Shown: positions 15,895 through 23,917 of the stretch, piece by piece
How the letters are laid out: each line of letters starts with the position of its first letter
Numbering within the stretch: the stretch's first letter is position 1
DNA from: Amycolatopsis sp. GM8
Lineage (GTDB): Bacteria; Actinomycetota; Actinomycetes; Mycobacteriales; Pseudonocardiaceae
Reading direction: 5' to 3'
Assembly (NCBI RefSeq): GCF_021653975.1
Contig: NZ_JAJKFK010000004.1
Coordinates: 246,936 to 310,935, forward strand
Length of the DNA: 64,000 nucleotides
Position numbers and translations under genes: made by a program
The notes under the pieces: model-generated
Databases searched by the model: none
Told to the model about the DNA's origin: nothing
What the model saw: the letters and a program-made list of their open reading frames with translations, nothing else

Positions 15895-17918
15895 CCGCGG
15901 CGCACGCCCCTCAGCTGACGGTGGACCGCACCCACCTGATCTCCTACGACCGGTCCTGGGTGGAGCAGGCGCTGCTGGCTCAGATCCCACACCTGCTCAC
16001 CTCCGAGGCGGGCGTCCTGTCCCACGAATGGCTGGCGAACTTCGTGCTGCACAGCCCTCATGTCGCGGACGAGATCTTCGCTCGCGCGGTGGCGGCGAAC
16101 TTCGCGCCCTGGGTGGTCGCCGGGCGTGAGGTCTCGATCGGGCGAGCCGGCTGCTTCCCTGCGGACGACCACCTGTTCCGGAGTGACCGGAACCAGTTCG
16201 AGGTCGTCGACCAGTTGCCAGCTCGCGTGCTGGGATGGCGGCTGGAGACGAGGCCGGAGGCTGGTACGGCAACCGCGGGTGGGGGCGTCGCCGGGGACAT
16301 CGTCGCCCGCCCATCCGACCACATCCTCCTTTCGAGCCGGATCAACCCCGATGAATCGAGACCACTGGCGACCAGGTCTTCGTGGCTGTCAAAGCTCTTG
16401 CCCGTACGGCTCGGACACCTGGTGTCCGTTTCGCTCGCGACGAGGAAGCCAGTGCCCGAGCTCGCCGGTCGCTTGCGGGACCTGGGATTCGAACTGGAAC
16501 TTCCCGACCACGTCCCCGCCGATTTGGCGGATGGGGATGTGATTCTCCTCAGTGAGAAGTGTGACGGGCGAGACCCGTGGCTCAGGTTGTCGTCGAAGGT
16601 AGGCGCCGGACACCTGCTGGCCGCGGCCGCCGCGACCGGGCGCACTGTCGCTCAGGTCGCCGACCGGCTGACGCGGTTCGGGTACCGCGTGCCCGACGTC
16701 GAAGCTTTCCCGCTCGCTTACGACCGGAACGACCTGGTACTGGTGAGCGTGAACCAGGATGGGAAATCGCCTTGGCATGCCGGAGACTGGGTGCAGTTGG
16801 GGCATCTGCTGGCCGGTGCGCTCAAGACCGGGAGGTCACCCCGCGAGGTCGCGGACAGATTGAGGCTGTTCGGATTCCATATCCCGGCAGCGGAGGAAAT
16901 TCCGGACCGTGTCGAGCAGTTCGACCCCCTGCTACTGAGCTTCGGCCTCACCGGCAGGTCCCCCTGGCTTTTGCCCAGGTTTGGGGTCACCGCAGGCCGT
17001 GTCTTCAGCCTGGCTGCGGACACGGGAATCTCGCCACCCCTCATTGGGGCGAGACTCCATGCACTCGGTTTTCGCCCGCCTGAACTGCCGGAAATCCAGC
17101 CGGACGACGCGGTATTGATAAGCCGGGATCTCGACGGCCGCGCGCCTTGGCTGAGTGTGTGGGAGACGGTCCCGTGGGGCCACCTGCTGGTGGCCTCCCA
17201 GCTCCTCGGTCGATCGCCCGAGGAGGTGGGCAAGCGGCTGGGCCTGCTCGGTTACCAAGTGGAGACGCCCGGTTCGCACTCGTTCGACGGCGGGGATCCT
17301 GGTGACAAGCTCCTTGTGAGCATGCTCCGGAACGGCAGAAGTCCCTGGCGGAGCGTCGACAAACCCCTCACGATCACCGAGGTCCTCCAGATTGCGAAGG
17401 AGTCCGGGCGGCGCAGGATCGACGTCGCGAAACGGCTCGGGCGACTCGGATACGAGGTTTCGGAGTCATCTCTGCTGCCAGAGGAGTCGGAGGTGATCGA
17501 CCAGTTGATGATCCTGCCGGACCAGAACCTTCGTGGCGCGCGGCCACTGGACATCGAGCGGGTGGTGCCGCCGGGGCACATCTACGCCACCGCCCGGAAC
17601 CTCGGCCTATCAGTGCCCCAGGTGGTCGCCGGGCTGCGCCGGTTCGGGTTCCGCATTCCTCCGCTTCCCGCTTACGAAAGGAAGATCACTGAGGACGAGG
17701 TCCGTCTCCTCAGCAAATACCTGAACGGAAGGTCGCCGTGGCTGCCGGCCGAGGAGCCGGTGCCGCCCGCACACGTGGTGAGAATCTTGGCGGCGGGATG
17801 GGAATTGCCGCGAGCGGTCGAAGGACTGGCGATGTTCGGCATGCGGATTGCCAAGCCTTCCCGCTCGCGCTTCGGCCATGCCGACAACGTCATCCCGAAG
17901 TTGTCACGTGGCAGGTAG
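15786..17918 (+). CDS. second part of the caspase/HSP90 protein, with eight tandem repeats
   Basis: The coding sense begins just before the first start codon, at about 15762 (DAQRLVKRVVPTSDPAIWW), directly continuing the ATPase left at 15757. Residues 1-150 complete the HSP90-like part (VVVDLTAAHAPQLTVDRTHL, a conserved segment of these ATPases). From about 173 to the end there are eight repeats of about 65 residues. No ribosome site precedes the GTG at 15786, so independent translation is doubtful. Restoring one C in the CCCC at 15758-15761 gives a single protein of about 1,549 residues. No transmembrane segment is visible, so it should be cytoplasmic. Confidence 0.8.
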   Translation: MVPTSDPAIWWCDGKGGLLADGIWAGSALHGVVVDLTAAHAPQLTVDRTHLISYDRSWVEQALLAQIPHLLTSEAGVLSHEWLANFVLHSPHVADEIFARAVAANFAPWVVAGREVSIGRAGCFPADDHLFRSDRNQFEVVDQLPARVLGWRLETRPEAGTATAGGGVAGDIVARPSDHILLSSRINPDESRPLATRSSWLSKLLPVRLGHLVSVSLATRKPVPELAGRLRDLGFELELPDHVPADLADGDVILLSEKCDGRDPWLRLSSKVGAGHLLAAAAATGRTVAQVADRLTRFGYRVPDVEAFPLAYDRNDLVLVSVNQDGKSPWHAGDWVQLGHLLAGALKTGRSPREVADRLRLFGFHIPAAEEIPDRVEQFDPLLLSFGLTGRSPWLLPRFGVTAGRVFSLAADTGISPPLIGARLHALGFRPPELPEIQPDDAVLISRDLDGRAPWLSVWETVPWGHLLVASQLLGRSPEEVGKRLGLLGYQVETPGSHSFDGGDPGDKLLVSMLRNGRSPWRSVDKPLTITEVLQIAKESGRRRIDVAKRLGRLGYEVSESSLLPEESEVIDQLMILPDQNLRGARPLDIERVVPPGHIYATARNLGLSVPQVVAGLRRFGFRIPPLPAYERKITEDEVRLLSKYLNGRSPWLPAEEPVPPAHVVRILAAGWELPRAVEGLAMFGMRIAKPSRSRFGHADNVIPKLSRGR
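16306..17873 (+). repeat. eight coding repeats of about 195 bases
   Basis: Each unit reads roughly: hydrophobic-L-x-S, two to four residues, D/N-G-R/K-x-P-W-L, a short linker, V-x-x-G-H-L-L, an A-rich helix ending T-G-R-S-P, E-V-A-x-R-L, and a closing F/Y-G-F/Y-x-I/V-P. Examples are GRDPWL, GKSPWH, GRSPWL, GRAPWL and GRSPWR in successive units. The helix-helix-strand pattern fits the winged-HTH-like repeats reported with HSP90-type conflict ATPases. Units have diverged at DNA level, so the array is old and kept by selection on protein. Confidence 0.8.
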
Positions 17919-17936
17919 TACGACGGGTCAGCTGCG

Positions 17937-19083
17937 CTGGGCAAAGCAGCCGAAGGCTACCGGCTGCGTGTGCTCGCACTGGATGACGAGTGTGCGGCTG
18001 TAGCACGGCGGATCTTCGGGGAGTATCTCGACGGTCTCGGTGACCGGGCGACTGCCAACGGGCTGAACCGTGATGGCATCGCGTGTCCGTCGATGAACCG
18101 GCCCGAGGAGAATCGGCATAGGCTCGCCGACGGCTGGCAGGGCAGCATTGTGCGCTCGATCCTGGAGAATCCCCGCCACACCCGCTACGTATTCTTCGGT
18201 CGCTGGACGAAGAAGGAGACCTTGCTCGATCCGGACGACGTGGCGGCGGGACACGTTGTCCGGTCCCGTCGCTCGGCGCCGGAGCGGGTGGTTCGCTCGC
18301 GGACGCAGGCGCATCCGGAGATCGTGTCGGTAGAGATGTTCACGCAGGCACAGTTGCTGCGGCGCGCCAAGTCAGCGGGCGGCTTCGCGACCGCGCGAAA
18401 GTCGGAGCGCAGGGCGTCGGGCGTAGCGCGGACATACCTGTTGCGCCGTCGTGTTCGGTGCGTAGCGTGCGGCCGGAAGATGCGGGGCGAGACCGTACGC
18501 GAGTCCGCCTACTATCGGTGCGCGGCGCGGACGATCGCTCCAGGCTCTCCGCAATTGGCGGACCACCCAAAGACGGTGAACCTGCGCGAGGACACAGTGG
18601 TGTCAGACATCAATGTCTGGCTGATGCGGGTTTTCGCACCCGAGAACGTGGACACGACGGTCGCAGGACTGCTTGATGTTCGGAGCTTGCCGGATGCCGG
18701 AGCAGGCACCGCGACCGCACGGAAGCGGCTAGCGCATACTGACGCCCGCCTGCGGCGATATCAAGCCGCCACCGGATCGGCGCGTAGACCCGGCCGCGCT
18801 GGTGGACGTGATCCACCAGGCTCAAGCTGAACGTGCGGCGGCGCTCGCCGAACTGGCGAATACGCCCGAGGAGAAGCGAATCACCGACGCAGAGGTCTAT
18901 GCGATGATCGACTCGCTTGGTGACGTCGCGACAGTGCTCACGGCGAAAAAGCTGCCCACGCTCGAATGGCTATACCGTCGGCTGGACCTCGAACTGCGCT
19001 ACAAACCAAAAGAACGGACTGTCGATGTGACGGTCCGTCCCCGTGTGGTTAGCGCGTGTGTCCGAGGGGGAGTTGCACGCTAA
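17937..19083 (+). pseudogene. large serine recombinase, 5'-truncated and frameshifted
   Basis: The frame starts abruptly inside the linker after the catalytic domain (GKAAEGYRLRVLALDDE). It contains the recombinase DNA-binding domain (VARRIFGEYLDGLGDRATA, GLNRDGIACPS) and the zinc ribbon (CVACGRKMRG with a later YYRC). At about 18800 the frame shifts to the coiled-coil tail (IHQAQAERAAALAELANTPE), ending SACVRGG. The N-terminal resolvase domain with the nucleophilic Ser is missing, so it cannot recombine DNA. Its 3' end runs into an att-like inverted repeat. Confidence 0.85.
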
Positions 19084-19089
19084 CCACAC
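19043..19089. repeat. complete att-like site with 12-base inverted arms
   Basis: GTGTGGTTAGCG (19043-19054) and CGCTAACCACAC (19078-19089) are perfect inverted repeats around a 23-base centre containing GTGTCCGAGGGGGAGTTGCA. The left arm overlaps the last codons of the recombinase remnant. Dyad sites of this size at the 3' end of the integrase gene are typical of serine-integrase att sites. A transcription-stopping hairpin is an alternative reading. Confidence 0.55.
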
Positions 19090-19426
19090 GCCTGCAGTTC
19101 GCTGTGTGATGTCCCGAAACACGGGTGTCCTCCTGACAGTCCGCTCTGTGAGAGTTGAGGAGGGTGCCGAACAATCGACCAGTTCATCTCAGGGAATCCG
19201 CGCGGTCGTTAACCTGCCGTTGCGCGCGGTGGACCAGCGGCAAGCAGAGCTAAGGGGCCGGTCGGTCACGGCACTTCCACGCCCCGGGCATGGACCTCGT
19301 CGCGTTATTACACCGCCGAGTCGACGCGATGCTTCACAGCCGTGCGCCACATCGACGCGGCCCTCTTCGCCTGACCGCTCTCCACTCGAAGCACCGGCGA
19401 CGGATCGTGAGCCCGGACGTAAACGG
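19090..19426. other. 337-base gap, nothing recognised
   Basis: A plus-strand frame runs through the gap and into the opposite strand of the MerR gene, but it has no domain and no ribosome site. I see no promoter aimed at a neighbour. Confidence 0.4.
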
Positions 19427-19777
19427 TCAGGACGGCTGCTGGCTCAGGAACGCGGTGAGGGCATCCCGGGTCTCGAGAAGTCGATGAGCCTTGTCATCCA
19501 TCTCGTCGCGGATCTCCGTCACCCGGGCCATGATCCCAGAACACTCCCCCTCGAGCGGACCGGCTTCGCCCGTACACGGCAGGACGCGTTCAATCAGTGT
19601 CATGGGGAACCCCAGGTCGAGCAGCGACTTGATGGTCGAGACCACACCCACCGTCGCCTCGTCATAGTCACGATATCCATTGGGCCGCCGGACGGACGAT
19701 ATCAAGCCGAGCTCCTCGTAGTACCGCAGGGACCTCGGACTTGCTCCGGACGCCCGGCTCAGCTCGCCGATCTTCAT
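19427..19777 (-). CDS. MerR family transcriptional regulator
   Basis: The 116-residue protein begins MKIGELSRASGASPRSLRYY, a MerR helix-turn-helix, continues with a wing containing RPNGYRDYDEATV and ends in a coiled coil (MARVTEIRDEMDDKAHRLLE). VLPCTGEAGPLEGECSG holds two Cys, which might sense electrophiles or redox state. The frame remains open upstream, but this ATG matches the conserved family start. It is divergent from the epimerase gene, with a long-spacer promoter between them. Confidence 0.85.
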   Translation of the reverse strand: MKIGELSRASGASPRSLRYYEELGLISSVRRPNGYRDYDEATVGVVSTIKSLLDLGFPMTLIERVLPCTGEAGPLEGECSGIMARVTEIRDEMDDKAHRLLETRDALTAFLSQQPS

Positions 19778-19796
19778 GCCCCACGCTCGCTTCCAC

Positions 19797-19828
19797 TTGA
19801 CATTGACACCGATGTAAGAGTTTAGCGT
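19797..19828 (+). promoter_or_regulatory. MerR-type long-spacer promoter in front of the epimerase gene
   Basis: TTGACA (19797-19802) and TAGCGT (19823-19828) are 20 bases apart, with the near-palindrome CTTGACAT...ATGTAAG across the spacer start. The segment GATGTnAGnnTTTAGCGT is shared with the promoter at 4744-4775. Confidence 0.65.
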
Positions 19829-19867
19829 GCTGGTTCGACAGCGAAACCGCTGAGGAACGGAATCACC

Positions 19868-20767
19868 ATGAAGGTCTTCATCACCGGCGGGACGGGCTAT
19901 CTCGGCACCGTCCTCGTCGAGCACCTCGTCACGGCCGGACACGACGTCGCAGCCCTTGCCCGCTCGGACGCCGGCGCCGCCCGCCTGCACGAGGCGGGTG
20001 CCACACCTGTGGCTGGGTCGCTCAGCGACACCGCCGTCCTCACGGGCGCTGCGGCAGCGGCCGATGCCGTCATTCATGCCGCGGTCGACTACACGATGAC
20101 CGACGAATCGACGGCGACGGAACTGGCCGCAGTCAAGGCGCTGGTCGCCGGCGCCGCGTCCGGGACTGTCCCGAAGCCGTTCGTGTTCACCAGCACCGGG
20201 CTGGTCTACGGGTTCGAGGAGGACCAGGACACGTCGGAGGATGCTGTTCTGCCGGAGGTCAGCGCGCAGCCGGTGAAGGTCGCGGCTGAACGCATCGTCC
20301 GCGGCGAGGCAGGCATCTCCGGCATCGTGATCCGCTCCGGGCTGGTCTTTGGCCGCGGTGGCTCCGCGCTCGTGACGGGACTGATCCAGTCCGCCCAGCA
20401 CACCGGCACGTCGATCTACGTTGGAGACGGGGAGAACGCATGGACCCCCATCCACATCGACGACCTCGCCGACCTGTACGTCGCGGCGCTCGAACACCCG
20501 GTCTCTGGCGTCTATAACGCTGTCGGCGCCGTGCCGTTCGCGTTCCGAGCGCTCGCTGAAGCGATCGGAGACCTGACCGGGAAGCCGGTGGCATCCGTGC
20601 CGCTCGAGGTCGCGGAACAGAACTTCGGACCGGCCGCCCGCACCCTGACGACGACGAGCCGCCTCGATGCGTCCAAGGCCCGCGACACCTTCGGCTGGAG
20701 TCCCGCGCCGCGATCGCTGACCGACGATGTCCGTTCCGGCTCTTACGCCGAGGCCGCTGCGAGATGA
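19868..20767 (+). CDS. NAD-dependent epimerase/dehydratase-type SDR
   Basis: The 299-residue extended SDR starts MKVFITGGTGYLGTVL with the GxxGxxG cofactor motif at residues 7-13. It has an active-site-like TSTGLVYGF segment at about 98-106 (the usual YxxxK is not clear) and PIHIDDLADLYVAAL at about 195-210. Members act on nucleotide sugars, flavonoids or isoprenoids, or are NmrA-like redox sensors. The divergent MerR and its promoter suggest inducible expression. The ATG lies 12 bases after GGAACGG. Confidence 0.85.
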   Translation: MKVFITGGTGYLGTVLVEHLVTAGHDVAALARSDAGAARLHEAGATPVAGSLSDTAVLTGAAAAADAVIHAAVDYTMTDESTATELAAVKALVAGAASGTVPKPFVFTSTGLVYGFEEDQDTSEDAVLPEVSAQPVKVAAERIVRGEAGISGIVIRSGLVFGRGGSALVTGLIQSAQHTGTSIYVGDGENAWTPIHIDDLADLYVAALEHPVSGVYNAVGAVPFAFRALAEAIGDLTGKPVASVPLEVAEQNFGPAARTLTTTSRLDASKARDTFGWSPAPRSLTDDVRSGSYAEAAAR

Positions 20768-20798
20768 CGGCCTGATGGACCATCTTCCTAGTGCCGCG

Positions 20799-21315
20799 TC
20801 ACGCAACGTTGGGTAGGTAATCCGGACGGCGGACCTTTGAGCCGACCGCGAAGTGGCGTTTGGGGCGGCAATGCCGGTTGCGCCAACGGAGATAGCCGGC
20901 GTTCGCGGCTTCCTGAACGTTATGAGAGGGATAGTCGCTGCCATCCCACTCGGTGACCTGGGCCTTGGCGTGTGGCTTGTAGTTGTCGCAGCTCCGCCTC
21001 CGCTTCCCAGTCGGGGAGCGGAGGCGGAGCTGTTTGCAAAAGTCGAGGAACTGCGGCCGGCGTTTGCGGTCACGGTACCGGTAGAACACCTGCCCGAGAC
21101 CAGATCCAGCCTGGCGAACATCTGCCGCATTCCGGCCTTCCGGTTATGAGTGGCGCGCAGTCGGGCTGGTTGGCCACGCCGGAACCAGCCGTGACCAGAG
21201 CGGGGTTGCGGGTTCAGTGGCCCGAACTCGTCGACACAGATCACGCGACCATGGGTGGGTGGATGGTCATACAGGTCCAGGATGCGGGCCATCTTGGTGG
21301 CGAAGTCCGGGCAGC
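20799..21315 (-). mobile_element. decayed IS630-family transposase
   Basis: On the minus strand, CPDFATKMARILDLYDHPP and VICVDEFGPLNPQPR (first catalytic Asp) match IS630 transposases. The match continues in another frame with DFCKQLRLRSPTGK, CDNYKPHAKAQV (second Asp) and the C-terminal RWRNRHCRPKRHFAVGSKVR. The segment with the final catalytic Glu is deleted and at least one frameshift separates the halves. The 5' end abuts the second recombinase remnant, which it appears to have interrupted. Terminal inverted repeats were not identified. Confidence 0.75.
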
Positions 21316-21660
21316 GGCGGAGACGCTGAAGAAGCGACTCGCGACAGCGGAGACACGGCTGCGTCGTCTTCAAGCGGCGATCGAAGCCGGTGTCGATCCG
21401 GCAGCCCTGGCCGAGTCGATCAGCGAGGCGCAAGCACAGCGCACCACCACCCAACACGATCAATGACGCTGAGCTGTACGCGAGGATCGACCCGCTCGGT
21501 GACGATGGTACTGCGTTGAAGTACGCGAACCTGGATGCCCTGGAACGACTCTACGACAAGTTGAATGTTCAGCTCGAATGCGAACCAACAGGACGCACCG
21601 CCATCGCTTCGGTGTCGCCCCGTGTGGTTAGTGCGTGTGTCCGAGGGGACTTGCACACCT
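21310..21660 (+). pseudogene. C-terminal fragment of a second large serine recombinase
   Basis: AETLKKRLATAETRLRRLQA begins the coiled-coil tail. After a frameshift near 21460 it continues INDAELYARIDPLGDDGTAL and ends at SPRVVSACVRGD. It parallels the tail of the 17.9-19.1 kb remnant closely. The catalytic, recombinase and zinc-ribbon domains are absent, cut off by the IS630 remnant. Confidence 0.7.
21623..21657. repeat. att-like site, right copy
   Basis: GTGTGGTTAGTG, CGTGTGTCCGAGGGG and ACTTGCACAC are present, but the right inverted arm is missing. The left arm here (TGTGGTTAGTG) is the exact reverse complement of the right arm at 12360-12370 (CACTAACCACA). The two could therefore be the reciprocal junctions of one 9.3-kb insertion. 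Confidence 0.55.
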
Positions 21661-22079
21661 GTTCGTTGCATCCGCGCACGGGATGCGTGTTCATGCGATT
21701 GACCATAGCTGGAGTCAGTGCTTGACTGCCAGTCGGATCAGTTGGCTGGGAAAGAATATTCGACCATTTGCTAGTGCGTGGCAATACTGCTGCTCGCCGT
21801 GCTGCACGGTCCGCTTCATTGTTCTGATGCAACTTGAGGCTTGCGGTGCTGAGAACGTGGTTTGGGCGCCAGCCCGTTAGGCAGCACTGCGACTCGCGGG
21901 CGCGGTTCGTCCTGCGCGGGAACAGATTCCTCGCGGCCGCCGGAGCCGGTTCGTCGGACCTGCTGTTCTGCGCGCAACCGGTTTCGTGCCGCGACGATCT
22001 CGCGAAGCGTCCGCCGGCCCTCCGCCGCCAACCGCTGATGACCTGCGGCTCGGCCAGTCACGGCCGCCGGTCTGCAGCC
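21661..22079. other. 420-base gap between the island and the catabolic regulon
   Basis: Open frames on both strands lack domains and ribosome sites. The last 30 bases lead into the promoter of the first RidA gene. Confidence 0.4.
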
Positions 22080-22128
22080 TTGTGCCACCTTGACACGCCC
22101 GCTACATTGAGACCGAATTCAACTTCAG
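22080..22128 (+). promoter_or_regulatory. promoter and shared operator A (before the first ridA)
   Basis: TTGTGC (22080-22085), a 17-base spacer and TACATT (22103-22108) are followed by ACCGAATTCAACTTCAG (22112-22128) at the expected transcription start. Reversed, this is CTGAAGTTGAATTCGGT, the motif also found at 25997, 27368, 27981 and 39092. Confidence 0.65.
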
Positions 22129-22136
22129 GAGCGCTC

Positions 22137-22532
22137 ATGGTGGCGAAGACGCCTGCGAACACGAACTCACGTAAGGGCATGTCCGGAGCGGTGCGTGTCG
22201 GCGACTTGATCTTCCTTGCCGGCCAAATAGCGTTCGATGAGAACAGCGACGTCGCCGTGGGTGACATCGAGGCCCAAGCCACGCAGTGCTTCCGCAACAT
22301 CGAACGGGAGTTGGCCGAATTCGGCGCGACCCTCGACGACCTGGTCGAGGTCACGGCCTTCGTCGCGCACCCCTTCAACCTCGATGCCTATGTGCGGGTT
22401 CGAACCCAAATGTTCTCGCCGACCCACCCGCCGGCGACCACGAGTGTCGTAGCCGCGCTCGGATCGCCCAATTGGCTGGTCGAGGTGAAGGCCATCGCAG
22501 CCATTGGCCCCTGGACCGAGAACGCAGAATAG
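22137..22532 (+). CDS. RidA-family enamine/imine deaminase (first copy)
   Basis: The 131-residue protein has the RidA fold: GMSGAVRVGDLIFLAGQIA, then AQATQCFRNIERELAEFGA and DLVEVTAFVAHPFNLDAYV. RidA proteins hydrolyse reactive enamine and imine intermediates of PLP or flavin enzymes, releasing ammonia and a keto acid. The usual C-terminal PARxxV arginine is not obvious in PPATTSVVA, so it may belong to a divergent Rid subgroup. AGGAG is six bases before the ATG; an upstream extension of the frame is ignored. The copy at 27393 is closely similar. Confidence 0.85.
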   Translation: MVAKTPANTNSRKGMSGAVRVGDLIFLAGQIAFDENSDVAVGDIEAQATQCFRNIERELAEFGATLDDLVEVTAFVAHPFNLDAYVRVRTQMFSPTHPPATTSVVAALGSPNWLVEVKAIAAIGPWTENAE

Positions 22533-22602
22533 AGTCGGAAAGCTAAACAAGATATCGCAGGGAGACGGCGAATTCAATGCATGACTCGTCGGTGGGTACG
22601 CA

Positions 22603-23889
22603 GTGAGCTGGGACTTCAGTACGGACGCCGAGACCGAGGCGGAGCTGGTATGGACCCGTGAGTTCATCGATACACAAGCGATTCCTCTGGAGGCGCTTGC
22701 CCTGCCTGTCAACGAGTTCGACCGTGCGGCCGCGCCGCTGATCGACCAGGTCAAGGCGCGCGGGTTGTGGGCGGCGCACCTAGGACCTGAACACGGTGGA
22801 ACCGGACGCGGACAGTTGCGCTTGGCATTGATGAATGAAATCGTCGGCCGATCGCGGGTAGGTCCGATTCTGTTCGGCACCGCACCACCGGATTCAGGAA
22901 ATCTGGAACTACTTGCCGCGCACGCCTCCGCAGAACAGCGAGAGCGGTACTTTACTCCGCTACTGGATGGGACGGCTCGATCCTCAGTCGCGATGACCGA
23001 GCCCGGGGCTGGTGCTGATCCGACGTTGTTGAGTTCCCACCTGGAGCGCTCCGGTGACGGCTGGGTACTCAATGGGCACAAATGGTTCGCGACGAACGCG
23101 TCGCTCGCGGACTTCCTGTTGGTGGTAGCCGTCACTGATCCTCAGGCGCCGCCGCAAGAACGGGCCACTGTTGTGATCGTCGATCGAGACACGCCTGGCG
23201 TGGAGGTTCGGCGGGATATCGCGTCAATGGAGGATCCCGATCCATTGCCGGGGCAGATCGAGAATCACTGCGAAGTGACGTTCACCGACGTGAAGTTGCC
23301 CGCGAAGGCTGTGCTCGGCCGGCGTGGGCAAGGTTTTGCCATGATGCAGGAACGGCTCGGTCCCGCTCGGGTGCATCACTGCATGCGGTGGATCGGCCAG
23401 GCCCAGCGGGCACTCGACATGCTGTGCGAGCGCGCGACCTATCGCTATTCGCACGGCTCGACCCTGGCTGACAAGCAAACCGTCCAGAACTGGATCGCCG
23501 ACTCGGCCGCCGAGATAGCCGCCGCCCGCCTGCTCACGCTCCACGCCGCCTGGCGGATCGACACGGTCGGGTCCAAGGAGGCGCGCAAGGACATCGCACT
23601 GATCAAATTCTACGGCGCCAAGGTCCTGCACGACGTGATCGATCGCGCCATCCAGGCTCACGGCTCGCTCGGCTTCTCCGCAGACCTGCCGCTGGAGGCG
23701 ATGTACCGCCGCGCCCGCGCCGCGCGTATTTACGACGGTCCCGACGAGGTGCACCGACAGAGCGCGGCGCGCCTGCTCCTGCGGGACTACAAGCCACCCG
23801 CCGACGGCGTACCGCTCGAGTACGTTCCGCGCCGTCGCGAGGCCGCCCTTCGCCAGTTCGCAGTGGACGAGCCCGGCGGCACCAGCTAA
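22603..23889 (+). CDS. acyl-CoA dehydrogenase, ACAD10/11-like
   Basis: The 428-residue FAD enzyme has the acyl-CoA dehydrogenase fold: GLWAAHLGPEHGGTGRG in the N-terminal helical domain, VAMTEPGAGADPT at about 126-138 in the beta domain, WVLNGHKWFATNA, and a C-terminal domain with RVHHCMRWIGQAQRALDML and IYDGPDEVHRQSAARLLL. The HHCMRWIG segment is typical of the ACAD10/11 branch, which works with APH-type kinases on hydroxyacyl-CoAs. An enoyl-CoA hydratase and an APH kinase follow in the same operon. The GTG start has a weak ribosome site. Confidence 0.88.
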   Translation: MSWDFSTDAETEAELVWTREFIDTQAIPLEALALPVNEFDRAAAPLIDQVKARGLWAAHLGPEHGGTGRGQLRLALMNEIVGRSRVGPILFGTAPPDSGNLELLAAHASAEQRERYFTPLLDGTARSSVAMTEPGAGADPTLLSSHLERSGDGWVLNGHKWFATNASLADFLLVVAVTDPQAPPQERATVVIVDRDTPGVEVRRDIASMEDPDPLPGQIENHCEVTFTDVKLPAKAVLGRRGQGFAMMQERLGPARVHHCMRWIGQAQRALDMLCERATYRYSHGSTLADKQTVQNWIADSAAEIAAARLLTLHAAWRIDTVGSKEARKDIALIKFYGAKVLHDVIDRAIQAHGSLGFSADLPLEAMYRRARAARIYDGPDEVHRQSAARLLLRDYKPPADGVPLEYVPRRREAALRQFAVDEPGGTS

Positions 23890-23917
23890 CGACGTTTCAC
23901 AACGAAAGGGGATGCCA

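Noticed and set aside
19043-19825. 260-codon plus-strand frame over the MerR gene
   Set aside because: It starts inside the recombinase tail and att-like repeat, lies antisense to a clear MerR gene and has no domain.
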